64,000 nucleotides of DNA from JBCDJG01 sp038748065 (lineage in GTDB: Bacteria > Pseudomonadota > Gammaproteobacteria > Pseudomonadales > Halieaceae). Numbering within the stretch: position 1 is the stretch's first letter; the number at the start of each line of letters is the position of its first letter. The notes below the pieces were generated by a model. It did not search any database, was not told where the DNA came from, and worked only from the letters and a program-made list of their open reading frames with translations. Made by a program: the position numbers and the translations under genes. Shown one piece after another: positions 24,734 to 32,785 of the stretch. Location: positions 65,323 to 129,322 of the forward strand of contig JBCDJG010000007.1 of the NCBI GenBank assembly GCA_038748065.1, written 5' to 3'.

Positions 24734-27502
24734 ATGGAAAAGACCTTTCAGCCTGCCGCTATTGAAACCCACTGGTATGAACAGTGGGAGCGCCAGGGTT
24801 ACTTCGCGCCCCAGGGCGGGGACAACGCCTACTGCATCATGATACCGCCGCCCAACGTCACCGGCAGCTTGCATATGGGGCACGGCTTTCAGCAAACGAT
24901 CATGGACGCCCTGATTCGCTACCATCGCATGGCCGGACACAATACGCTCTGGCAAGTCGGCACTGATCATGCCGGCATTGCGACTCAGATGGTGGTGGAG
25001 CGTAAATTGGATGCCGAGGGTGTCAGCCGGCAGGAACTGGGGCGCGAGGCCTTTATCGAGAAGGTTTGGGAGTGGAAGGCTGAGTCGGGCGGTACAATTA
25101 CGCGTCAGCTACGTCGGCTTGGCGCGTCGCCGGACTGGTCTCGAGAACGCTTCACCATGGACCCGGGCCTCAGTCATGCTGTGCAGGAGGTCTTCATTGA
25201 ACTGTATCGGGAAGGCCTGATCTACCGCGGGCAGCGCCTCGTCAACTGGGACCCTGCCCTGCACACTGCGATCTCGGACCTCGAAGTTGTCTCCGAGGAG
25301 GAAAAAGGTAGTCTGTGGCACTTTCGGTACCCGCTGGCAGGTAGTGAGGGCCACCTTGTCGTGGCTACCACACGACCGGAGACCATGCTCGGCGATAGCG
25401 CGGTCGCCGTTCATCCTGAGGATGAACGCTACCAGCATTTGATAGGCCGCTTCATCGAACTCCCCCTTACCGGCCGCGAAATACCTATCATCGCAGACGA
25501 CTACGTCGATCGGGACTTCGGCACCGGCTGCGTCAAGATCACACCAGCCCATGACTTCAACGATTACGATATGGGCAAGCGTCACGGCTTGCCGATGATC
25601 AACATTCTCACCGACGACGCTACGCTCAATGATGAGGTGCCAGAGGCCTACCGCGGGATGGAGCGCTTTGACGCGCGCAGCAAGGTTGTCGCTGACCTGG
25701 ACGCGCTGGGGCTTTTAGATAGAGTCGAGGATCACACCCTGAAGGTCCCTCGGGGCGACCGCAGCGGCGTGGTAATTGAGCCCTACCTAACGCGGCAGTG
25801 GTATGTCGATGCCCGAGCAATGGCTAAACCTGCCATTGCCGCCGTAGAAACGGGCAGTATCGAATTTGTGCCGCGCCAATGGGAGAACACATATTTCGCG
25901 TGGATGCGGGACATTCAAGACTGGTGCATCAGCCGGCAGCTGTGGTGGGGGCATCGCATACCCGCCTGGTATGACGAGAGCGGCAATATCTACGTCGGCG
26001 CCAGCGAAGCGGCGGTGAGGCAGGAACACGGTCTCGACAGCGAGCTTGCGCTTCGCCAGGACGACGACGTGCTGGACACCTGGTTCTCTTCTGCACTATG
26101 GACCTTTTCGACCCTTGGCTGGCCGGAAGACACGGAAGAGCTGCGGGCCTTTCATCCCACGTCCGTGCTGGTGACAGGCTTTGACATCATTTTCTTCTGG
26201 GTCGCCAGGATGATCATGATGACGCTGCATTTCCGCAAGGAGGTGCCCTTCCACAAAGTCTATGTGCACGGCCTGGTGCGCGATGCCGAGGGGCAGAAGA
26301 TGTCCAAGTCCAAGGGCAATGTCCTGGACCCCATTGATCTGATAGATGGCATCGACCTCGAGGACCTGGTTGCCAAACGCACCAGCGGCATGATGCAGCC
26401 GAAGCTCGCACAGCGCGTTGAGAAAGCGACGCGTAAACAGTTTCCGGAAGGGATAGCAGCCTATGGAACGGACGCGCTGCGTTTCACTTTTTATTCCCTG
26501 GCATCAACCGGTCGCGATATCAAGTTCGATATCGGTCGCATTGAGGGCTATCGAAATTTCTGCAACAAGATCTGGAACGCTGCTCGCTACGTGCTGATGA
26601 ACTGTGAGGGCGAGGACTGCGGGACGGGTGACGAGGACGATGTTGAGCTCGGGCTTGCGGATCGCTGGATCATCAGCCAGCTACAAAGCACTGAAGCAGA
26701 AGTTGCGCGGACAATCGCCTCTTACCGATTCGACCTTGCGTCGCAGGCGCTCTATGAGTTCATCTGGAATCAGTACTGCGACTGGTATCTCGAGCTGTCA
26801 AAGCCAGCACTACAGGACGAAGCTGCCTCGCCGCAGGCCCGGCGTGGCACGCGGCGTACGCTGATTCGCGTTATGGAAACATGGCTGCGCCTGCTGCATC
26901 CGTTCATGCCATTCATTACCGAGGAAATCTGGCAAAACGTGGCGCCCCTGGCAGGCAAGCGGGCCGACACTATCATGTTACAGCCCTACCCGGTAGCCGA
27001 TGACAAAGCCGTGGACAATGCCGCAAACGCAGATATAGAATGGCTCAAGGGTGTGATCGTCGGCATAAGAACAATACGCGGGGAAATGAACATCCCGCCC
27101 GCCAGGACGCTCACAGTCTATCTCAGGAACGGTGATAACAAGGATCAACAGCGTCTTGGAGAGAACGCGACCTTCCTGAAAAAGCTTGCCAGGCTAGAGG
27201 CCATCGAATGGCTGGAGCCTGGCGCAGAGGCACCCGCTGCCGCTACCGCCCTGGTCGGTGCGTTGGAGGTCCTGGTGCCCATGGCCGGTTTGATCGATAA
27301 AAAGGCAGAATTAGATCGACTGGCTCGCGAGGTGCAAAAGGTCGAAAACGATCTGAAGCGAGTAGAAGGCAAACTTAATAATCCAGCCTTCATCGATAGA
27401 GCACCCGCCGAGGTCGTTGCCAAGGAAAGGGAGAAGCTGCAAAGCCTGCAGCAGGCACTGACAAAGCTACATGAGCAGCAGGAAACTATCCGGCGTCTGT
27501 AG
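24734..27502 (+). CDS. valS: Valyl-tRNA synthetase
   Basis: 922-residue class I synthetase that charges tRNA-Val. The HIGH motif appears as PPPNVTGSLHMGHGF near residue 40 and KMSKS in GQKMSKSKGNVLDP near residue 523. The editing domain lies between (TTRPETMLGDSAVAVHP), the anticodon-binding domain follows (PFMPFITEEIWQ), and a C-terminal coiled coil (from LIDKKAELDRLAREVQKVEN) closes the protein, as in E. coli ValS. The ATG at 24734 begins right at the conserved MEKTFQPAAIETHWYEQWE; a longer frame overlaps holC. Confidence 0.97.
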   Translation: MEKTFQPAAIETHWYEQWERQGYFAPQGGDNAYCIMIPPPNVTGSLHMGHGFQQTIMDALIRYHRMAGHNTLWQVGTDHAGIATQMVVERKLDAEGVSRQELGREAFIEKVWEWKAESGGTITRQLRRLGASPDWSRERFTMDPGLSHAVQEVFIELYREGLIYRGQRLVNWDPALHTAISDLEVVSEEEKGSLWHFRYPLAGSEGHLVVATTRPETMLGDSAVAVHPEDERYQHLIGRFIELPLTGREIPIIADDYVDRDFGTGCVKITPAHDFNDYDMGKRHGLPMINILTDDATLNDEVPEAYRGMERFDARSKVVADLDALGLLDRVEDHTLKVPRGDRSGVVIEPYLTRQWYVDARAMAKPAIAAVETGSIEFVPRQWENTYFAWMRDIQDWCISRQLWWGHRIPAWYDESGNIYVGASEAAVRQEHGLDSELALRQDDDVLDTWFSSALWTFSTLGWPEDTEELRAFHPTSVLVTGFDIIFFWVARMIMMTLHFRKEVPFHKVYVHGLVRDAEGQKMSKSKGNVLDPIDLIDGIDLEDLVAKRTSGMMQPKLAQRVEKATRKQFPEGIAAYGTDALRFTFYSLASTGRDIKFDIGRIEGYRNFCNKIWNAARYVLMNCEGEDCGTGDEDDVELGLADRWIISQLQSTEAEVARTIASYRFDLASQALYEFIWNQYCDWYLELSKPALQDEAASPQARRGTRRTLIRVMETWLRLLHPFMPFITEEIWQNVAPLAGKRADTIMLQPYPVADDKAVDNAANADIEWLKGVIVGIRTIRGEMNIPPARTLTVYLRNGDNKDQQRLGENATFLKKLARLEAIEWLEPGAEAPAAATALVGALEVLVPMAGLIDKKAELDRLAREVQKVENDLKRVEGKLNNPAFIDRAPAEVVAKEREKLQSLQQALTKLHEQQETIRRL

Positions 27503-27596
27503 CCGCAGTACTCGGTACTCGTTGAAGAGATTCTGGCGTCGGGCGCAGAAGCGTCTGGCAATAATAAAAGCAAAGCGGTAACCCGAGGAAAGTGGT

Positions 27597-27809
27597 ATGA
27601 ATGAACGTGTACAGGGCACGGTAAAGTGGTTCAACAACGCCAAGGGATTTGGCTTCATCACCCGGGAAGAAAACGACGCGGATGTGTTCGTCCACTTCCG
27701 TTCCATTCAGGGCGACGGCTACCGTACCCTGAATGAGGGTCAGACGGTGGAGTTTAATCTGGTCGAGGGCCCGAAAGGTCTGCAGGCCGAGGAAGTCGCA
27801 AAGCTATAA
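27597..27809 (+). CDS. Cold-shock domain protein (CspA family)
   Basis: 70-residue single cold-shock domain that binds single-stranded RNA or DNA. The RNP1 motif is KGFGFIT and RNP2 is VFVHF, with the N-terminal GTVKWFNNAKG. GAGGAAA precedes the ATG. A 94-base leader lies between valS and the gene. Whether it is cold-induced cannot be told from sequence. Confidence 0.94.
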   Translation: MNERVQGTVKWFNNAKGFGFITREENDADVFVHFRSIQGDGYRTLNEGQTVEFNLVEGPKGLQAEEVAKL

Positions 27810-27825
27810 GCTGCGCCCGGCGCTC

Positions 27826-27855
27826 CGGCGGCCGGCGACCCGGCGGCCGGCGACC
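27826..27855. repeat. Perfect tandem duplication of a 15-base GC unit
   Basis: CGGCGGCCGGCGACC occurs twice back to back (27826-27840 and 27841-27855), 17 bases after the csp stop codon. Each unit is self-complementary in part (GGCCGGC), so it may fold, but there is no T tract. It may be a recent slippage duplication. Confidence 0.7.
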
Positions 27856-27923
27856 CAGACGGTCCGCAGCACAGCAAGACCCGCCGCTACTGCAAAGTGA
27901 GCGGCTCTACACCCACTTTTGTC

Positions 27924-28568
27924 CTACAAACTGCTGATGCGGGCCAGGACATAGGCCCGCAGCATGTTGGCGCCTTCTGCCAGCACCTGCTCGGGCGGCA
28001 GGTCATCAGTCTCAAGTGCCATCTCAACAACCGCGTAACCCATGTCAACAGCGAGCCTCGCTGTGAGTGCGAGCGCTTCGGTATCGGGCAGGCCAAAGCG
28101 TTCTATCATGGAATATTGGAGTTGCCGAGCGAAAAGCTGGTGCGACGTGAGACGTACCTCGCGCAGTGGCGCAACAGCCCGGAGCGCCTGGATGATCTCG
28201 ACACCTCCCTCCTGAGCCAGGGTAACTTCGTAGGTGCGGCGCAGGAGATCATCCAGCCTGTCAATAATCACGCCGGGATCATGCCCATCGGCTTGCTCCG
28301 CCAGCCAGGCTTCCCCCGCGCTATTTTGTTTGTCCATTAGCGCGGCGCCCAGCGCATGCAGGACCGCGTACTTGTTAGGGAAATAACGATATAGCGCGGG
28401 CACGGTTATGCCGGCCCCCTCGGCGATCAGGTTGGTAGAGATACGCTCTACTCCAATCTCCACGAGCAGGCGCGCGGCAGACGCCAGGATCGCTTCGTAG
28501 GTGCGCTTGGCGCGCGCCTGCTGTGGCTTGTTCTTCTCTAGCAGTTCGACACTTCGGACGCTGGACAC
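27924..28568 (-). CDS. TetR-family transcriptional regulator
   Basis: 214-residue repressor. The N-terminal helix-turn-helix lies at about residues 20-65 (KRTYEAILASAARLLVEIGVE, then GAGITVPALYRYFPNKYAVL). The C-terminal ligand domain is not assigned. The start is GTG at 28568. It diverges from the DUF3604 gene across 87 bases that contain a palindrome, so local control of that gene is likely but not shown. Confidence 0.88.
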   Translation of the reverse strand: MSSVRSVELLEKNKPQQARAKRTYEAILASAARLLVEIGVERISTNLIAEGAGITVPALYRYFPNKYAVLHALGAALMDKQNSAGEAWLAEQADGHDPGVIIDRLDDLLRRTYEVTLAQEGGVEIIQALRAVAPLREVRLTSHQLFARQLQYSMIERFGLPDTEALALTARLAVDMGYAVVEMALETDDLPPEQVLAEGANMLRAYVLARISSL

Positions 28569-28579
28569 AACTGAGGTTC

Positions 28580-28595
28580 CTTGAATTCAATCAAG
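28580..28595. promoter_or_regulatory. Palindrome in the TetR / DUF3604 intergenic region, candidate operator
   Basis: CTTGA at 28580-28584 and TCAAG at 28591-28595 form an inverted repeat over a 6-base spacer, and the internal TTGAATTCAA (28581-28590) is itself a perfect palindrome. It lies 11 bases upstream of the tetR start, a usual place for autoregulation. The pattern is seen and the function inferred. Confidence 0.4.
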
Positions 28596-28655
28596 CAGTG
28601 CAACAATATACCGCCTGCCACGACACAAATAACGTAAATAATAGGGGTTCATCTG

Positions 28656-30671
28656 GTGCTTAGAGCTGCGTCACTTGTTATCACTGCTACTGCCAGCCTG
28701 CTGGCTTGTGTAACGACCCACGCTTCCTCCGCGGGCTTTGCACGCACCGAGCAGCGTGAGCCCTGCGCTGACTACACGGACACCAAACGCCCTATGTTCG
28801 GCGATTTACACGTTCACACCAGCTATTCCTTTGACAGCTATGTTTCCAGCCAGCGCAATGACCCCGGTGGCGCTTACCGCTACGCCAAGGGTGAGCCTAT
28901 CACCCTGTCGGACGCAGACGGCGAACAAACGGTCACCGCTAGAATTCAGCGGCCCCTGGATTTCACAGCGGTCACGGATCATGCGGAATTTCTTTGGCCG
29001 ATACGCCTGTGCACACATAACGATGACTGGAAGGGTTACTGGTTCCCAGGCTGCATCGCAACGCGTTCGGACAACTTTTTCGTACAGCTACTTGCGGCAG
29101 ACTACTGGGTCGGACTGGGCGTTATTGATGACTCTGCCCAGAAAGCACAATCCATGGTTTGTAGCTTAAGCGATTGTGATGCGGCGCATCGCCGCGCCTG
29201 GTTGGATATTCAACGCGCTGCCGAGCAACACTACGATCGCAGCAGTAATTGCGAGTTCACGACCTTTGTCGGCTACGAGTACACCGATGCGCCAAACTTC
29301 TCCAACCTGCATCGCAATGTGATTTTTCGCAATGATCAGGTCACCGAGACGGCGATTTCAACTTACGATACTGGCTCACAGAATTTTCCAGAACTGTGGT
29401 CTCGCCTGCGAGCGGAGTGTATCGACGGCAGTGATGGCTGCGATGTCATGGCAATACCCCATAACCCTAACCTCAGCCGTGGACTGATGTTCCCTGACCC
29501 GGCCAATGAACAGGAGGCCGCAGACCGCCTGTTTTTTGAACCCCTCGTGGAATTGGTCCAGCACAAGGCCGCCAGCGAATGCCGATTTGACAGACTCATG
29601 GGCCGCGGCGTCGCGACGGAGGATGAATTGTGCGATTTCGAGCAGGCACCCTCTGACAACCTGTCGATGTTGGGGACGGTGTTCGGCGAAATGCGCGCGG
29701 CCACCGGCGAACTGGTAGATGTAGATGATTTCGGCCGACGGAATCTGGTGCGCAATGTGCTGAAAGATGGCCTCGCTTTGGAAAAAGATACAGGCGTTAA
29801 TCCCTTTAAACTCGGCTTCATTGGGAGCACAGACACACACAGCGCCAGTCCCGGTGGAGCCGAGGAAGACAACTACCTGGGTCACCTGGGGCGCCGAGAC
29901 AGCGGCTACCGCAATGTGCAGGACCATTTTTTTGATAATCCTGGGGGACTTGCCGTGGTCTGGGCACAGGAAAATTCCCGCGACGCCATCTTTCACAACA
30001 TGCGCCAGCGAGAGACTTACGCCACCAGCGGTACTCGCCCCATCGTGCGCTTTTTCGTCGGCCCGTCCTATCCTGACGATTTCTGCGATGACCCCAATAT
30101 GGTCGCGAAGGCCTACGCAGGTGGCGTACCTATGGGGGGCGCGTTAACAGGCGCTGAGTCCTCTCCGGCTTTTCTGGTCAGTGCTAGCGCGGACAGTGGC
30201 AGCCCGGGGCATCCGGGAACCGACCTGCAGCGAGTCCAGATCATCAAAGGCTGGCTGGACGATGAGGGAGCGACGCACGAAATTGTCTATGACGTCGCCG
30301 GAAGCGCAGGCAACGAGGCTAGCGTTGACCCGCAGACCTGCGCCACAACCGGCAGCGGGCACAAAAATCTCTGCACCGTGTGGCGTGATCCCGAGTATAA
30401 TTCCGAACAGCCGGCATTTTACTACGTGCGCGTGCTTGAGAATCCCAGCTGCCGCTGGAGCACGCGCCAGTGTCAGGCTTTCGGCGTAAACCCTTTTGAT
30501 GCTGACTGTCAGGCCAGGGCGGACGAACAGACCGCTTTGCTACAGGATCGGGGCGCGATCGGAGATGTATTCAGCCGATGCTGCCTGGACCCGGCTCAAG
30601 AGCGGTTCTACTCGCCCATCATTCAGGAACGAGCCTGGACATCGCCCGTATGGATCAATCCCAAGAGGTAA
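28656..30671 (+). CDS. DUF3604 family exported protein (PHP-like fold)
   Basis: 671-residue protein with an N-terminal signal peptide (SLVITATASLLACVTTHASS; a lipobox-like LLAC is also present at Cys18). The family's PHP-like metal motifs are visible: GDLHVHTSYSFDSY near residue 48, FTAVTDHAEF near 104, and GSTDTHSASPGG near 391. It has many cysteines, compatible with an extracytoplasmic location. The biochemical function of DUF3604 is not established; a metal-dependent hydrolase is likely from the motifs. The GTG start has GGGG eight bases upstream. The methyltransferase gene follows after nine bases, so the two are cotranscribed. Confidence 0.85.
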   Translation: MLRAASLVITATASLLACVTTHASSAGFARTEQREPCADYTDTKRPMFGDLHVHTSYSFDSYVSSQRNDPGGAYRYAKGEPITLSDADGEQTVTARIQRPLDFTAVTDHAEFLWPIRLCTHNDDWKGYWFPGCIATRSDNFFVQLLAADYWVGLGVIDDSAQKAQSMVCSLSDCDAAHRRAWLDIQRAAEQHYDRSSNCEFTTFVGYEYTDAPNFSNLHRNVIFRNDQVTETAISTYDTGSQNFPELWSRLRAECIDGSDGCDVMAIPHNPNLSRGLMFPDPANEQEAADRLFFEPLVELVQHKAASECRFDRLMGRGVATEDELCDFEQAPSDNLSMLGTVFGEMRAATGELVDVDDFGRRNLVRNVLKDGLALEKDTGVNPFKLGFIGSTDTHSASPGGAEEDNYLGHLGRRDSGYRNVQDHFFDNPGGLAVVWAQENSRDAIFHNMRQRETYATSGTRPIVRFFVGPSYPDDFCDDPNMVAKAYAGGVPMGGALTGAESSPAFLVSASADSGSPGHPGTDLQRVQIIKGWLDDEGATHEIVYDVAGSAGNEASVDPQTCATTGSGHKNLCTVWRDPEYNSEQPAFYYVRVLENPSCRWSTRQCQAFGVNPFDADCQARADEQTALLQDRGAIGDVFSRCCLDPAQERFYSPIIQERAWTSPVWINPKR

Positions 30672-30680
30672 GGAGGCCCG

Positions 30681-31307
30681 GTGGCCGATAGGAAAAAAGC
30701 CAAAACTCTCACGCGCTTCCGCGGGATCGTGATGCCCACAGCATCACACCCTGCCATTCGCAAGGTTCGACGCAAGGGTATAGAACCGAGCATTCATGGC
30801 AACAAGCTGTGGAAATCGAGCTGCTTGCTGATTGATTACATGAAGCGCAACCCACCCGTGCATACTCGTCGCGTACTGGATGTGGGCTGCGGCTGGGGCA
30901 TAGCAGGCATCTGGTGCGCAAACCAGTGGGATGCTGCGGTCACCTCCTCCGATGCCGACCCTGACGTTTTCCCTTACCTCGACGCAGTTGCTGAGCTGAA
31001 TGGCGTTTCCACGGAATCACTGGTGTCCCGATTTCAGCAACTTAAGAAAAAGCGCCTGTCGGAATACGACATGCTCATTGCCGCAGACGTCTGTTTCTGG
31101 GATGAACTGGTGAATCCAGTCTACAACCTGGTCAACAGGGCGGTGCAAGCTGGCGTGAAGCATATCCTGATCGCGGATCCGGAGCGCTCTACATTCCTTG
31201 AGATGGCAGAACGCTCTATCGACCGACACGGCGGCGAACTGATCGACTGGGAGGTGAAGGGCAAACTCAAAGCCAGGGGCGCCATTCTGAGCATCGAAAA
31301 CTACTGA
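30681..31307 (+). CDS. Class I SAM-dependent methyltransferase
   Basis: 208-residue protein with the SAM-binding motif VLDVGCGWGIAGIWCA near residue 57 and an acidic residue in SSDADPDVFPYL ending the second strand. AADVCFWDELV follows as the post-II region. This pattern recalls the methyltransferase-16 group that modifies lysines on proteins, but the substrate is unknown. The GTG start is preceded by GGAGG four bases upstream, right after the DUF3604 stop. Confidence 0.8.
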   Translation: MADRKKAKTLTRFRGIVMPTASHPAIRKVRRKGIEPSIHGNKLWKSSCLLIDYMKRNPPVHTRRVLDVGCGWGIAGIWCANQWDAAVTSSDADPDVFPYLDAVAELNGVSTESLVSRFQQLKKKRLSEYDMLIAADVCFWDELVNPVYNLVNRAVQAGVKHILIADPERSTFLEMAERSIDRHGGELIDWEVKGKLKARGAILSIENY

Positions 31308-31313
31308 CGGCGC

Positions 31314-32597
31314 CTAATCCTCGAGCTGGTATTGCCTCGTCAACAGGCCGCTTGTTTGCGCCTCTCCCCCGGCAATTACCGGCCGAAACAGCGTGCCTCG
31401 CAGACGCCTCGAAAGGCCATTAGCGCGGGCGGGCTCCACGCCCGCCAGCGGCGTGATTTCAAGGTCACGGACCCTGCCCCGCGCATCGACGCGATAGTCT
31501 GCCGTAAAGCCAATCACCGCAACCTCCTCCGCTTCGATCGGGCCGAAGGCACCATTGCCGGGGATTTCGGCCGGTTCACCGAGCCATTGCTCGAGCAGGG
31601 CCGCCTGCTTATCCTCACGAAGCTGCGCCTCCGCTTTGCCATATTCAGCCAAGGCGCTGCGCCGATTGTCGTGCCACAGCAACCAGTCGCCGAGCTCCAG
31701 ATGTATGCGTGCGAGCTCATCTGCGCCGGCAGCCCTCGCGGCAGGCAGCGATATCGACAGCAAGCTACGCCCCTTCCCTTCAAGCGAGCGCGCCAGGTTG
31801 ATGGCGCGCTGGTCTTCAAACTCGGAGTTTTGCCCCGTGCCCAACGCAGGTATGGGCGATCCGCGCAGCTGCCCCAGCTGTTCCTGCATGCGTAGCACCG
31901 GTGCCACCTCGTAATGCAGCAGATAGAGCGTTCGCAGTTGCGTAAGAACAAGGTCCCGCTGCCATGACCAGTCCACATTCCTGGCCACCCGGACACCCTC
32001 AAGAATCCGTTCACCGAGCTCCATCGCATTTACCAGGCGCCCAACCTGGTCCCCGGGCAGACCCACGCGATACGCCTCTTGCTGCCAGCGCAGGTACTCC
32101 AGCGCCGCCCTCAGTCGCACATCGTCATAGGGCGCCTGTCCGCTACCGTATAGGCGGAAGAAGTAATCGTAGCGATCATCCAGCGCAGGCAGATCGCCGC
32201 TGGTTCTGTACAAATCTAAAATCGCACGTACTAAAGGCGCCTGTCGCGGTGAATAAAGGCCATCGTTCACTCGTAGAATATGCAAAGCGCGCTGGTACAC
32301 GGGCAGTGCATCTTCAGGGTCTCCTGCGCCCTCCAGGGCACGACCGAGATCAAAAAGCGGTTCAGAAAGTCCGTCGGCATAGGGCCCGCCATCGAGCTCC
32401 ATCTCTCGCAGTCTTTCCTCGAGCGCACGGCGCTCGGCGGCAGAAGGCGGTGTCCGCGGCTTCGCAGCTTCGACGGCGGCCTGCGCCGGCGCGTCGCTGC
32501 GCCAGAAATCCCGGCCATAGGGCTCGTGGTCCTGCGCGTTTGCGGACGCAATGAGTGCGACTGACAGCACCGCGAGGACGTTCCAATTATTCAACAA
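31314..32597 (-). CDS. Exported TPR-like protein with a TonB-C-like end
   Basis: 427-residue predicted periplasmic protein: the signal peptide is WNVLAVLSVALIASANA. The middle has helical repeats of TPR type (LFDLGRALEGAGDPEDALPVYQRALHIL, and another near SALAEYGKAEAQL). The last 75 residues (FTADYRVDARGRVRDLEI... LFRPVIAGGEAQTSG) resemble the small alpha/beta domain at the C-terminus of TonB-like proteins. No function is assigned. The start is TTG at 32597 or 32594, without a clear Shine-Dalgarno. It converges with the methyltransferase gene. Confidence 0.65.
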   Translation of the reverse strand: MLNNWNVLAVLSVALIASANAQDHEPYGRDFWRSDAPAQAAVEAAKPRTPPSAAERRALEERLREMELDGGPYADGLSEPLFDLGRALEGAGDPEDALPVYQRALHILRVNDGLYSPRQAPLVRAILDLYRTSGDLPALDDRYDYFFRLYGSGQAPYDDVRLRAALEYLRWQQEAYRVGLPGDQVGRLVNAMELGERILEGVRVARNVDWSWQRDLVLTQLRTLYLLHYEVAPVLRMQEQLGQLRGSPIPALGTGQNSEFEDQRAINLARSLEGKGRSLLSISLPAARAAGADELARIHLELGDWLLWHDNRRSALAEYGKAEAQLREDKQAALLEQWLGEPAEIPGNGAFGPIEAEEVAVIGFTADYRVDARGRVRDLEITPLAGVEPARANGLSRRLRGTLFRPVIAGGEAQTSGLLTRQYQLED

Positions 32598-32642
32598 GTT
32601 GCCTAAAAGTTAATCAGTAATCTGGCCATGCCCGCGCGATAG

Positions 32643-32651
32643 TGCTATAAC
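32643..32651 (+). promoter_or_regulatory. Extended -10 element upstream of the WS/DGAT gene
   Basis: TGCTATAAC at 32643-32651 matches the extended -10 form TGnTATAAT with one mismatch. The -35 region 17 bases upstream is poor (TGGCCA), as extended -10 promoters allow. A start near 32658 would leave a leader of about 130 bases before the ATG at 32786. Confidence 0.35.
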
Positions 32652-32785
32652 ACCCGCCCTGCACGCATAACAAGTGACACCATTCCAGTGCAGGTTGTTC
32701 CCGAACTCGATGGCCCTGCCCCGCTCTACCGGCGGCGGCTGGGTCTATGCTATCTGAAAAACTTGCCCCGGAGAGGCATTCGAAC

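Noticed and set aside
27503..27596. Cold-shock leader with a thermosensor
   Set aside because: The 94-base leader has no long pairing that I could find by eye and no conserved cold box.
27826..27855. CRISPR repeat
   Set aside because: Only two copies, no spacer between them, and no cas genes.
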